Shown here: piece by piece, positions 51,402-60,351 of the stretch | Layout: the number at the start of each line of letters is the position of its first letter | Numbering within the stretch: the first letter of the stretch is position 1 | Assembly (NCBI GenBank): GCA_027459785.1 | Contig: DAIDGU010000016.1 | Coordinates: forward strand, 1 to 64,000 | DNA: 64,000 bases | Source: Ktedonobacteria bacterium | GTDB taxonomy: Bacteria > Chloroflexota > Ktedonobacteria > Ktedonobacterales > JACDGC01 | Reading direction: 5' to 3' | Made by a program: the position numbers and the translations under genes | The notes under the pieces: model-generated | The model's input: only the letters and a program-made list of their open reading frames with translations | What the model was told of the DNA's origin: nothing | Database searches by the model: none

Positions 51402-52604
51402 ATGACTCATGCCACTCAGGCACGCATCGCCGCCCTCCAGGAAGCCGTCCGCGCCGCCGGCATTGATGGCTGGCTGCTCTATGATTTTCGGCGCTCGAAT
51501 CCTATCGCGCACCGCGCGCTGGGCATCGATCCGCACCAGATGTTTTCGCGCCGTTGGTTCTATTACATCCCCGCGCAGGGCGACCCCACCGCGCTCATCA
51601 GCGCCGTCGAACCGCACGTGCTGGGCGATCTGCCGGGCGCGCGGCACGTCTTCCAGACCTGGCACGAATTGCACGCTTTCTTGCGGGAAATGCTGGCGGA
51701 TGCCAAACAGGTTGCGATGGAGTACACGCCGGATAATGCCATCCCCGTCTGTTCGCGCGTGGATGCCGGCACAGTCGATCTCATTCGCAGCCTGGGGCCG
51801 GCGGTAGTGAGTTCCGCGAACCTGGCGCAACGCTTCGAGGCGACCCTGACCCCCGCGCAGATCGAAACCCACCGCGATGCCTCCCAGCGCATCCTGGCGG
51901 CGAAAGAGGCCACCGTCGCGTGGGTGCGCGAGCGGCTGGCGGCGGACGACGACACGCTGACCGAGTATACCGTTCAGCAGCAGTTCGGCGAATATACCCG
52001 GCAGCAAGGGCTGACCTTCGAGCATGGCCACATCGTCGCCGTCAATGCCCACGCCGGCGATCCGCACTACGCGACGAACAAGGCTGATGCGCTGCCCGTC
52101 CGGCGCGGCGATCTGCTGTTGCTGGACTTCACCGGGCGGCTGGCGAATATCGACGACAGCGTCATCGCCGACTATACCTGGATGTACTTCCTGGGCGCGC
52201 AGGTGCCAGAGCGCGCCGCGCAACTCTTCGCCATCATCCGCCAGGCACGCGACGCCGGGCTGGATTTCATCCGCCAGCACGTGGCGGCTGGCCAGCCGGT
52301 GCGGGGCTACGAGGTGGATGACCATGTGCGCGCCATCGTGCGCGAGGCCGGCTACGGCGCGAACTTCGTGCATCGAAGCGGCCACAACATCGGCACGGCC
52401 ACCCACGGCAACGGCGCGAACCTCGACAATCTGGAAACCCATGATGACCGCTTGCTCTTGCCGAACACCTGCTGCTCGATGGAGCCGGGCATCTACCTGC
52501 CGGATATCGGCGTGCGCACCGAAGTCAATGTGCTTATTCTGGACGGCACCATCGAAGTCACCGGCGTCCCCGCGCAGACGGCGATCACGCCGCTGCTGGC
52601 CTAA
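51402..52604 (+). CDS. M24 family metallopeptidase (Xaa-Pro aminopeptidase-like)
   Basis: A 400-residue protein with a creatinase-type N-terminal domain (about 1-155) and a pita-bread M24 domain (about 160-400). Metal ligands are recognisable: the Asp pair in LLLLDFTGR and SVIADYTWMYF, His in NFVHRSGHNIGTATHG, Glu in CCSMEPGIYLPD and Glu in GVRTEVNVLI. It should remove N-terminal residues from Pro-containing peptides, or act as a related dinuclear-metal hydrolase. The ATG at 51402 has AAAGGA nine bases upstream; an ATG two codons earlier is also possible. A family B repeat separates it from panB on the same strand. Confidence 0.9.
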   Translation: MTHATQARIAALQEAVRAAGIDGWLLYDFRRSNPIAHRALGIDPHQMFSRRWFYYIPAQGDPTALISAVEPHVLGDLPGARHVFQTWHELHAFLREMLADAKQVAMEYTPDNAIPVCSRVDAGTVDLIRSLGPAVVSSANLAQRFEATLTPAQIETHRDASQRILAAKEATVAWVRERLAADDDTLTEYTVQQQFGEYTRQQGLTFEHGHIVAVNAHAGDPHYATNKADALPVRRGDLLLLDFTGRLANIDDSVIADYTWMYFLGAQVPERAAQLFAIIRQARDAGLDFIRQHVAAGQPVRGYEVDDHVRAIVREAGYGANFVHRSGHNIGTATHGNGANLDNLETHDDRLLLPNTCCSMEPGIYLPDIGVRTEVNVLILDGTIEVTGVPAQTAITPLLA

Positions 52605-52628
52605 AAGTGATTCGTCCCACGCTAACTC

Positions 52629-52746
52629 CAGTCCGCGCAGGCGGACTTCGTGGCAGCATGCCCTTAGGCGCGGTTTCAACCGCCCGCATCCCCGACGCGG
52701 TTTTAACCGCCTGCGTCCCCGGCGCGGTGGCCACCGCGCCCGCCGT
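52629..52746. repeat. Interspersed repeat, family B, extended
   Basis: Starts AGTCCGCGCAGGCGGACTTC, then GGCGCGGTTTCAACCGCCCG. The second hairpin unit is repeated two more times in diverged form (GACGCGGTTTTAACCGCCTG, then GGCGCGGTGGCCACCGCGCC). It lies between the M24 peptidase and panB genes. Confidence 0.8.
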
Positions 52747-52767
52747 CAGAGAAGGACAACCAACACC

Positions 52768-53625
52768 ATGCGTGTCAGCATCAATCAGATCATGGCGATG
52801 AAAGGCAGCGAGCGCATCGTCATGATCACGGCTTATGATTACAGCATGGCGGCCATCGTCGATGCCGCCGGCATTCCCATGATCCTCGTCGGCGACAGTC
52901 TGGGGATGGTCATGCTGGGGTACGATTCCACGCTGCCCGTCACCCTGGATGACATCATCCACCACACCAGTGCCGTCATGCGCGGCGCGAAAAACGCGCT
53001 GGTCGTGGCCGACATGCCCTTCATGACCTATCAGGTGAGCATTGAAGAAGCGGTGCGCAATGCTGGGCGACTCATGCAAACGACGGGCTGCCAGGCGGTG
53101 AAGCTGGAAGGCGGCGAGGCGATGGCCGACACGGTCGCCGCCATCGTGCGCTGTGGCATCCCCGTGATGGGCCACATCGGCATGACGCCGCAGTCCTTCA
53201 ATGCCTTCGGTGGCTTCCGCGTGCAGGGCAAGACGGAGGACAGCGCGACGCAGATCATCCGCGACGCCCAGGCGCTGGAAGAGGCAGGCGCGTTCAGCAT
53301 CGTGCTGGAACTGGTGCCACAGGAACTGGCCGGCTTCATCACCGAGCGGATCGGCGTGCCGACCATCGGCATCGGCGCAGGGCCGGACTGCGACGGCCAG
53401 GTGCAGGTGTTGCACGACATGCTGGGCTTGCAGGGCGAATACTTGCCCCGCCACGCGCGCCGTTTCGGCGAGATCGGCGCGGCCATCACCGCCGCCGTCA
53501 ACGATTACGCCGCCGCCGTGCGCGACGGCTCTTTCCCCAACGCCAAGAACTCCTCCCGGCTCGATCCCAAGCTGCTCGCGCGCCTGAAAGCTGCCGATGA
53601 CGACGCCGACACCGAGGAGGAGTGA
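52768..53625 (+). CDS. panB: 3-methyl-2-oxobutanoate hydroxymethyltransferase
   Basis: First committed enzyme of pantothenate synthesis: it adds a hydroxymethyl group from methylene-tetrahydrofolate to alpha-ketoisovalerate. At 285 residues it has the standard PanB length. TAYDYSMAAIVDAAGIPMIL near 22-41, VGDSLGMVMLGYDSTLPVTL near 42-61 (metal-binding Asp), KLEGGEAM near 112-119, GHIGMTPQSFN near 134-144, LELVPQEL near 178-185 (catalytic Glu) and TIGIGAGPDCDGQVQVLHDM near 198-217 are all present. The frame extends upstream only as a shadow of the M24 gene. The acidic C-terminal DDDADTEEE tail is extra. No panC/D is adjacent. Confidence 0.96.
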   Translation: MRVSINQIMAMKGSERIVMITAYDYSMAAIVDAAGIPMILVGDSLGMVMLGYDSTLPVTLDDIIHHTSAVMRGAKNALVVADMPFMTYQVSIEEAVRNAGRLMQTTGCQAVKLEGGEAMADTVAAIVRCGIPVMGHIGMTPQSFNAFGGFRVQGKTEDSATQIIRDAQALEEAGAFSIVLELVPQELAGFITERIGVPTIGIGAGPDCDGQVQVLHDMLGLQGEYLPRHARRFGEIGAAITAAVNDYAAAVRDGSFPNAKNSSRLDPKLLARLKAADDDADTEEE

Positions 53626-53906
53626 CTGCCGCATGGTGACGCCGAGGGGCGGGTATTTTCACCCGTCCTCGCTCCGATTTGCGGCTACTGTTCAAAAAGA
53701 GAAATGCTACGTTTTTAAGAGTACCTATCATGCATCATTGGCTCGCGTCTATCAGACTGACGGCTTTATCACCCAAAAAGAACAATCGCATTATTTTTCA
53801 TACCCCAAACATCATCTTGACAACCGTACCATTAGCTGGGATAGTAGATGAGCTGAGGTGATTTTGGAAGTAGCAAAGTTATACAGGAGTAGACGGAGGT
53901 AAATAT

Positions 53907-55562
53907 TTGATGAGTATCTCAGGTCGCACGAACCGGGGGAGGAGTTATATCCAACTCGGTATCCTTTCAATTATTTTTGCAGTGATTGTTCTCGTTATTT
54001 TAAGTCCGATGCTGAATGTGTTGTTTGGTAGCACTGTGGGTCAGCAACCTCCCCAGGTACACGGGCAAGGTACAGTCACCACATCGCCCTCGGCAATCTA
54101 TCAGGAAAATCAACAACCTGGCACGACGGCCTGGGAGATCGATACGGGAGCAGATCTGTTGTTCATCCAGGGATATGCAGATCATGTCTCGGCACTGCCG
54201 GGGGAGTCGGTACATATCTATGTTAGCTCCATTTTGCCCAGCACCTACCAGTTGAATGTCTATCGGATCGGATGGTATGGTGGCAAGGGCGGGCGGCTTT
54301 ACCTGACGCAAACCAATTTACAAAGTCCTGCGCAGGGTACCTGGTCAACGCTGACTGGCCTTGTTGGCTGCACCACTTGCACCCTTGATCCGGCCACAAA
54401 TCTCGTTGAACTACACTGGCGCTCATCGGATACCATCACGATTGGTCCGCACTGGCTCAGTGGCGTCTATCTACTCAAAGTGACAGCGGCGAACGGGGCC
54501 GAAACGTACATTCCCTTGGTGGTGCGGTCGGCACATTCAGACGCGGCGGCACTGGTGAATATTTCGGTCAATACCTATCAAGCCTATAATCTATGGGGCG
54601 ATTATAGTCTCTATAAACATAATGATAAAGGTGTCTTGCCGGGCAAAGCCACCAAAGTGACATTCAATCGCCCCTATGATCGCGGTGCCGGTTCTGGTGA
54701 TTTTTTGAGTTGGGATATTCAGAGTGTGCGCTGGCTGGAACGTTCTGGCTTAGATATGACCTATACCACCGATGTCGATGTCGCTGAACAACCCCAGGAG
54801 TTACTGCATCACCGGCTCTACCTGGATTTGGGCCACGACGAGTATTGGACGAAGGCGATGCGCGATGGCGTGGTGGCCGCGCGCGACAAGGGTGTCAGCC
54901 TCGCCTTTCTGGGCGCGAATGATGCATATTGGCAAGCGCGCCTGGAACCCGACACAGACCAACATGCCGACCGCATATTGGTCTGCTATAAAGTGAGTTC
55001 TTCGGCAACGGATCCCGCTAGCCAGCTCAGTGCCGACCCAGATTATCCCCAATATCCGGATCTGGTGACTGCGGAGTGGAGCGATCCACTCTTGCATCAT
55101 TCGGCAGAGGAATTGATCGGGTTACATTATGGTGGTTCATTCGATGCCGACAACTATTATCCAGACTGGATGGTGGTCATCTCTACCGATCCTTTATTGA
55201 AAAACACTGGCTTAACCACTGGCAGCACCGTCCGGGGTGGGTTGTTAGGATATGAATACGATTCTTGTAACAAAAGCACTGACACGCCTGCATCTCTCAC
55301 CATCCTGGCCAAGTCGCTTGTCGTAAATCGTTACGGTATATCATCACCAGCCTGTACTGCATACTATCGCGCCGCCTCCGGCGCGTTCGTCTTCGATGCC
55401 GGCACCATCTGGTGGAGTTGGGGATTGGATACCATTGCCCCTCTTGGCGCTTCACGCACTAATGTCCTCAAAGGATCGTCGGCAATCTCGGCCCTAACAG
55501 CGAATATCATCCAGGCGATGCTGGCGGCGACACCCGCCGCGCCGGTACCGCTTAGCGCCTAA
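53907..55562 (+). CDS. N,N-dimethylformamidase beta-subunit-like protein, membrane anchored
   Basis: A 551-residue protein with an N-terminal transmembrane segment (about 17-38) followed by an extracytoplasmic part. The central and C-terminal part resembles the large subunit of N,N-dimethylformamidase and related DUF6605-type proteins: YRIGWYGGKGGRLY near 118-131, VNISVNTYQAYNLWGDYSLY near 217-236, LGHDEYWTKAMRDGV near 305-319, FLGANDAYWQARLE near 332-345 and a late FDAGTIWWSWGLD. The Cys count is low and the DNA is visibly less GC-rich than the neighbours, as is the gap from 53690. Secreted amidase or sugar-related activity is possible; the formamidase name only states homology. Confidence 0.8.
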   Translation: MMSISGRTNRGRSYIQLGILSIIFAVIVLVILSPMLNVLFGSTVGQQPPQVHGQGTVTTSPSAIYQENQQPGTTAWEIDTGADLLFIQGYADHVSALPGESVHIYVSSILPSTYQLNVYRIGWYGGKGGRLYLTQTNLQSPAQGTWSTLTGLVGCTTCTLDPATNLVELHWRSSDTITIGPHWLSGVYLLKVTAANGAETYIPLVVRSAHSDAAALVNISVNTYQAYNLWGDYSLYKHNDKGVLPGKATKVTFNRPYDRGAGSGDFLSWDIQSVRWLERSGLDMTYTTDVDVAEQPQELLHHRLYLDLGHDEYWTKAMRDGVVAARDKGVSLAFLGANDAYWQARLEPDTDQHADRILVCYKVSSSATDPASQLSADPDYPQYPDLVTAEWSDPLLHHSAEELIGLHYGGSFDADNYYPDWMVVISTDPLLKNTGLTTGSTVRGGLLGYEYDSCNKSTDTPASLTILAKSLVVNRYGISSPACTAYYRAASGAFVFDAGTIWWSWGLDTIAPLGASRTNVLKGSSAISALTANIIQAMLAATPAAPVPLSA

Positions 55563-55629
55563 GCGCGCTGGATGGTATCGGCTGCGCGCTTATCGCACGA
55601 AAAGCGGGCAATCGTCTTATCTTGCGGTA

Positions 55630-56757
55630 CTATGCGCCGTCCTCGTCCGGCGCGTCCCACTCGTCGGGCGCGGGACCGGCGGGGCGCGGCTTGCGCCGGT
55701 AGCCAACCAATTCCTGCACGCGGCGCAATTCGCCGATGACAGCCTCCGAGTTCCAGCGAAAGTTGATCGGCGGCGGCGGGCCGACGGTATCCGGCGATTC
55801 CGCTACGCCCAAGAGCAGCGCCAGCGAGGCCGCGACGGCATTGGCCGTGGCCTCGTGGTTATAGCCGCCTTCCAGCACGGCCACCAGCTTGCCGCCGCAA
55901 TACGCCTTCGCCCACTGATTGACGTAGTAGGTGAGCAGCGTTTGGCCGATGACATCCAGCCGCACCTGCGCCAACGGATCGCGCCAATGGGTGTCGAAGC
56001 CCGCCGAAAGCAAGATCAGATCGGGCCGGAAGCGGTCAGTGAACGGCATGAAGACCTCGCGGAAGATCGCGTCGTATAACTCCAGTTCGCTCTCCGCCGG
56101 CACCGGTGCATTGCAGGTGGTGAACTTCGCCGGCCCCTCGCCGAGTTCATCGTATTGCCCCGTTCCCGGATAAAACGGCGCTTGATGCACGGAGCAATAC
56201 GCGATGGTTGGGTCATCATAAAACATGTGTTGCGTGCCGTTGCCGTGATGCACGTCGTAGTCGATGATCAGCACCTTGCCGACGCCATGGGCGCGCTGGG
56301 CATAGCGCGCGGCAACCGCGACATTGTTGAAAAGGCAAAAGCCCATCGCCGCGTCCGGCTCCGCGTGATGCCCCGGCGGGCGCACCAGCGCCAGCGCGTT
56401 CGTCACCGTGCCGGCCATGACGGCGTCGATGCCCACCAGCGCCGCACCTGCGGCATAGCGCGCGACCTCCGCCGAGCGCGGGCCGACGAACGTATCGGCG
56501 TCCAGGCACGTCAGATACCCCGGCTGCGCCTGGGCCGCCGCCGCCGCAACGCTGGCGATATACTCCGGGGTATGCACCGCCGCCAGTTCGTCGTCCGTCG
56601 CCGGGCGCGGGGCCAGCCGCAGCAGATCGGGATGCGCCAGCAGCCCGCGTTCTGCCAGCAGCGCCATGATGGCGCGCAGCCGGCCTGGATTTTCCGAGTG
56701 CCACTCCGGCACCGCATGCTCCAAAAAGATATCGTCGTAGATCAAACCGGTGGTCAT
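55630..56757 (-). CDS. Histone deacetylase family protein (zinc amidohydrolase)
   Basis: A 375-residue class II-like histone deacetylase/acetylpolyamine amidohydrolase. RPPGHHAEPDAAMGFCLFNN near 125-144 contains the active-site His pair, DYDVHHGNGTQHMFYDDPTI near 165-184 gives the first zinc-binding Asp and His, and LILLSAGFDTHWRDPLAQV near 246-264 has the second Asp. It should remove acetyl from Lys side chains or polyamines, as in AcuC or AphA. The C-terminal 25 residues are Pro/Asp-rich. It diverges from a PlsC-type acyltransferase gene. The ribosome binding site is weak. Confidence 0.93.
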   Translation of the reverse strand: MTTGLIYDDIFLEHAVPEWHSENPGRLRAIMALLAERGLLAHPDLLRLAPRPATDDELAAVHTPEYIASVAAAAAQAQPGYLTCLDADTFVGPRSAEVARYAAGAALVGIDAVMAGTVTNALALVRPPGHHAEPDAAMGFCLFNNVAVAARYAQRAHGVGKVLIIDYDVHHGNGTQHMFYDDPTIAYCSVHQAPFYPGTGQYDELGEGPAKFTTCNAPVPAESELELYDAIFREVFMPFTDRFRPDLILLSAGFDTHWRDPLAQVRLDVIGQTLLTYYVNQWAKAYCGGKLVAVLEGGYNHEATANAVAASLALLLGVAESPDTVGPPPPINFRWNSEAVIGELRRVQELVGYRRKPRPAGPAPDEWDAPDEDGA

Positions 56758-56978
56758 GGTGGTGTGTCCAATCTTGTCTTTCTCTCCATCATCATATCAT
56801 GCGCGCCGGACCTCATGGATCGTTCGGCTTCCGGCACGCTTGCACGTTCGTTGCATCGGCACGCTGCGAGCGATATACTCTATCTATACAAGCATTATGC
56901 CGCCCTGCAATCATCTCGAAGATATGGTGTGGTGGGCGCAATGGTGCGTACCCACCCACCAAGGAAGAAGGTTCCGTC

Positions 56979-57932
56979 ATGGCCACCCTCAAAGAAGAGC
57001 CGCTCGCCCGTGTTCCCACCCCAGCGATCCCCCTGCCGCCCATCAACGCCGCCACCATCCAGCGCGCCCGCCAGGGGCTGGCCGCCGCCCGCGACCAGCA
57101 GGCGCGTGTGGGCATCGAGGATTCGCTGCGCCAGGGCGATGCCATCGCTGATGGCCGCCCGGAACAGCGCATCAGTGGCGCGGCCCGCCGTCGGCTGCTG
57201 CACTTGTTGCTGGCGCCCCTCCTGCGCGTGCGCGTCGAAAATCCCGAAAACATCCCCACCACGCCCGTGATGCTGGCCCCGAACCACCTGAACCACATCG
57301 ATCCCTTCCTGCTGCTGGCACACCTGCCTCCCACGCCCTATTACTATGTGCTGGGCGACGCACGCACCCTGTATAACAAAGCCTGGAAGCGTTGGCTCAT
57401 TCACCGTGTCGGCGGCGTCATCCCGCTGGATCGCATCTGGAAGGAAGAGTTGGCCGTCATCGCCGGCGCGCAGGATGGGCATCCTGAACTGGCCGACCTG
57501 GCGGCGGAGCTCACGCGCGATGTCCCCGATGGCGGCTCGCTGGACGCCCTGCGCCGGCTAGACCGCATCGTGCAGGGCATCTTCGCGCGCGGCGACTCGA
57601 TGGTGATCTTCCCTGAAGGCGGCCTGGGGACGCAAGAGGGCCAGTTGCGCCTGCCGCTCAAGCGCGGTGCCATCATCTATGCCATGCGCGCAGGCGTACC
57701 GATCGTGCCAGTCGGCATCACCGGCAACCGCGACCTCTTCCTGGGCAAAGAGATCACCATCCGCTTTGGCACGCCGCTGGACCTGGGCCATGCCGAACGC
57801 CCGCGCCCCCGCGCCGTGCAGGCCGGCCAGGCGGCGCTGGAAGCGGCGCTGCGCGCCTTACTCGATCCGCACTACCAGGAGCCGCGCGGCCCCAAACCGC
57901 TGCGCCACCTACTGAACCATATGCTGTGGTGA
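56979..57932 (+). CDS. 1-acyl-sn-glycerol-3-phosphate acyltransferase (PlsC-type)
   Basis: A 317-residue lysophosphatidic-acid acyltransferase-like enzyme. The catalytic H-x4-D box is APNHLNHIDPFLLL near 99-112 and the glycerol-3-phosphate/phosphate site is MVIFPEGGLGTQEGQLRLPL near 208-227. A basic, non-helical N-terminus (about 1-65) is followed by one hydrophobic stretch (about 66-80) that would anchor it to the inner leaflet. The ATG at 56979 follows AAGGAAGAAGG; the frame continues upstream without support. It probably makes phosphatidic acid. No other lipid gene is adjacent. Confidence 0.9.
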   Translation: MATLKEEPLARVPTPAIPLPPINAATIQRARQGLAAARDQQARVGIEDSLRQGDAIADGRPEQRISGAARRRLLHLLLAPLLRVRVENPENIPTTPVMLAPNHLNHIDPFLLLAHLPPTPYYYVLGDARTLYNKAWKRWLIHRVGGVIPLDRIWKEELAVIAGAQDGHPELADLAAELTRDVPDGGSLDALRRLDRIVQGIFARGDSMVIFPEGGLGTQEGQLRLPLKRGAIIYAMRAGVPIVPVGITGNRDLFLGKEITIRFGTPLDLGHAERPRPRAVQAGQAALEAALRALLDPHYQEPRGPKPLRHLLNHMLW

Positions 57933-57962
57933 GGCGCTGCCGCCAGCCCTGGTTGGTGCGGG

Positions 57963-57986
57963 GCTGGCGAGGTTCCCTTCGCCAGC
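57963..57986. other. Perfect short inverted repeat after the PlsC-type gene
   Basis: GCTGGCGA, an eight-base loop, TCGCCAGC. It is 31 bases after the stop with no T run behind it, so it may be a weak terminator or an RNA-stability hairpin. Confidence 0.5.
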
Positions 57987-58020
57987 ATTAGGACCATCGA
58001 AGGGGGCTGGTAGACACTGC

Positions 58021-58029
58021 TGCTATAAT
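58021..58029 (+). promoter_or_regulatory. Extended -10 element of the secreted-protein gene
   Basis: TGCTATAAT, identical to the element before the polyprenyl synthase gene, 69 bases before the ATG at 58099. No clear -35. Confidence 0.5.
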
Positions 58030-58098
58030 TTGCACATCTACTGTTGCCACCTCGTCAACGAAAACGAATGGTGGGAAACGCGCAAAAGAGGTCCGTTT

Positions 58099-59364
58099 AT
58101 GTTGCAACATCTCAGCCGACGTGGCAAGTATGCTTTGCTGATAGGGCTATGCTTTCTCCTGGCAGTCGTGGGCGTGGTTCTGGGGCAGCGCGGGACGGCG
58201 AATGCCGCACCTGCTGGCAACACCGTATCACTCGCGCAATTCCAACAAGCGATTTTGGTTTGGGCGAGCGGGACGCCGGCGGTGCAGGAACAAGCTGCTG
58301 GCATTTGTCAGCACGAAACGCTGTCTGCGACGCATTGTTCTGGCATTAGTGCAGCGGTACGTGCCACTTGGGCGGCGTTCATTGAGCAAGATCCCGCGGC
58401 TGTCGGACGCCCCGAAGCCACACCTCACCTCACCGCACGCTATGCACTGCTCGCTGCCCTCTATCGCCAGCTCGACACCCTGACGAATGGCCACATCGAC
58501 CGGATTTTTGCCGATACAACCGCCGTTTATCGCGTAATTACACAACCAAGTTTCATTGCCCAGGTGGGGATACACATGCAGCCGCTCAGCAGCACCAATC
58601 TGGCTACCGTGTGGGCAACCTCCTTCAAACAGACCAGCGGCTTGCCGTCAGGTTATTCAGCCATGCGCAGCGATTATGTGGCGCTGCCTGATGCCTACCT
58701 GAAATATGCGGATCTGGGCTTGATCGGCACGAATGATATCCCCGCTATCTATCAACCGTTCTATGTTCCTGGTGGCACAACTGCCCACTGGACAGTTACT
58801 ATCACCACCAGCAAGAAAGCTGTAAGCAGTGTGTTGGTGACTGATGTTGGCCCGTGGAACGAGGATGATAACTGGTGGGACGCCAATGGCACGGCAACGA
58901 CGCTGGCGGCGAATTGTCCAGTTTCATCGAGCTTGGTTGCCGCCGATGCTACAAGCAATCCATTGGTAAACGGCATTTGTCCGAACGCCACAACCAGTTC
59001 GCCAACAGCGGTAAACCTGCGTCGCATCTATTATTATCTGCTCTATCAGCATTATGGTCTGCCTTTCTTTCAACCAGCCGGCTATCAACCTAGCGGCACC
59101 TTCAGCAACGGGGTATACCCGACCGCGCTTAGCCTCGATTGTGCGGAAGCCGCGACAGCAGCGACCACCAATGACGGCATCGCTTGTGGCCCCGGATTGA
59201 ACAATTACAATGGCAACGCGGGCGGCTGGCTACGCAACGGCACGTTCGACCATCCCATCACCAATCAGTCTGCCATTGATCTCAGCCCGGCCATTGATCG
59301 CGCCCTCGGATGGTCCTACCCATCCAGCGGTTTAGTGACAGTAGATCTGAGCAAGCTCCCCTGA
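58099..59364 (+). CDS. Secreted protein with a probable double-psi beta-barrel-like C-terminal part
   Basis: A 421-residue protein with a signal peptide (basic MLQHLSRRGKYALLIGLCFL followed by an AAP-type cleavage area near residue 35-38). The middle is not recognised. DVGPWNEDDNWWDANGTATT near 249-268 and the ending SAIDLSPAIDRALGWSYPSS, then GLVTVDLSK, together resemble the DPBB fold of RlpA and expansin-like proteins, with a long insertion between. Six or more Cys in the mature part may form disulfides. The ATG at 58099 has AAGAGG upstream. Its base composition is less GC-rich than most of the window. A wall- or polysaccharide-binding role is possible. Confidence 0.72.
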   Translation: MLQHLSRRGKYALLIGLCFLLAVVGVVLGQRGTANAAPAGNTVSLAQFQQAILVWASGTPAVQEQAAGICQHETLSATHCSGISAAVRATWAAFIEQDPAAVGRPEATPHLTARYALLAALYRQLDTLTNGHIDRIFADTTAVYRVITQPSFIAQVGIHMQPLSSTNLATVWATSFKQTSGLPSGYSAMRSDYVALPDAYLKYADLGLIGTNDIPAIYQPFYVPGGTTAHWTVTITTSKKAVSSVLVTDVGPWNEDDNWWDANGTATTLAANCPVSSSLVAADATSNPLVNGICPNATTSSPTAVNLRRIYYYLLYQHYGLPFFQPAGYQPSGTFSNGVYPTALSLDCAEAATAATTNDGIACGPGLNNYNGNAGGWLRNGTFDHPITNQSAIDLSPAIDRALGWSYPSSGLVTVDLSKLP

Positions 59365-59442
59365 GTACCGTCGTGCGCATGCACAGCGCAACGATCATAT
59401 GCTTGACAAAGAGCATATGATGGAGGGGCGTCGCGCAAAAGT

Positions 59443-60348
59443 TTGTCTGACATTGCAGGGGGTGGCTTGGTGCTTCGTCGTGAACCAGAGCAGTCTACGG
59501 TACGTCTCCCATCGGTGAAACCAGTTAGCATGCAAGCGGACACAACCCTCCGCCTCCCCACCGTGCGACGTAGCGGCAATAGTGTTCAGGATGTGGCCCG
59601 GCAGGCACTGGTGAAAGTGCCGGAAGTCACGCTCTATTTTTGGATCATCAAATTATTGACGACCGCGCTGGGCGAATCGACCTCGGACTATCTCGTCCAC
59701 AAGATCGATCCTGTCATCGCGGTGCTGATTGGTGCCGCCTGCTTTGCCGTCGCCATCACGCTGCAACTCATGGTTCGGCGCTATATCGCCTGGGTTTACT
59801 GGCTGGCGGTGGTGATGGTCGCGCTTTTCGGCACGATGTGCGCCGATGTCGTCCATATCGTGCTGCGCGTGCCGTATCTCCTTTCAACCATGTTCTTTGC
59901 TTTTTCGCTGGTAGTCATCTTCAGCCTCTGGTATCTCAGCGAGAAAACCCTTTCGGTCCACAGCATCTACACGTTGCGGCGCGAGTTATTTTATTGGGCG
60001 ACGATCATCGCCACCTTCGCGCTCGGTACCGCCGCCGGCGACTTGACGGCCTACACGTTACACTTAGGCTTCTTCACGGCAGGCGTGGTGTTTTGCGCGT
60101 TGTTCGCTCTCCCGGCGCTGGGCTACTTCCTATTCCGCCTGAACGCCATTGTCGCCTTTTGGGTAGCATACGTCCTTACACGGCCCATCGGCGCTTCCTT
60201 TGCCGATTTAACGGGCAAGCTCCGTAACGAGGGCGGCTTGGGATTAGGCTCAGGGCATGTCAGCTTAGTCCTGGCGCTGCTGGTCGCTGCTTTCGTCGCC
60301 TACCTCTCCGTGACGCGCAAAGACATCCAGCGTGAGCAGGTGCCATAA
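59443..60348 (+). CDS. COG4705-like multi-pass membrane protein
   Basis: A 301-residue protein. After a charged N-terminus (about 1-55) it follows the COG4705 pattern: KVPEVTLYFWIIKLLTTALG near 58-77, then ESTSDYLVHKIDPVIAVLIG near 78-97. At least seven helices follow, with a central GTMCADVVHIVLRVPYLLST near 130-149. COG4705 proteins are uncharacterised anchored proteins often found beside metal-related or stress genes. Translation appears to start at a TTG at 59443 with GGAGGGG further upstream than usual; an ATG at 59530 is the alternative. The acyltransferase gene is convergent, three bases after the stop. Confidence 0.78.
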   Translation: MSDIAGGGLVLRREPEQSTVRLPSVKPVSMQADTTLRLPTVRRSGNSVQDVARQALVKVPEVTLYFWIIKLLTTALGESTSDYLVHKIDPVIAVLIGAACFAVAITLQLMVRRYIAWVYWLAVVMVALFGTMCADVVHIVLRVPYLLSTMFFAFSLVVIFSLWYLSEKTLSVHSIYTLRRELFYWATIIATFALGTAAGDLTAYTLHLGFFTAGVVFCALFALPALGYFLFRLNAIVAFWVAYVLTRPIGASFADLTGKLRNEGGLGLGSGHVSLVLALLVAAFVAYLSVTRKDIQREQVP

Positions 60349-60351
60349 CGA

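Noticed and set aside
52024-52767. Upstream extension of the panB frame
   Set aside because: It is a shadow of the M24 peptidase gene; PanB homology and length begin at 52768.
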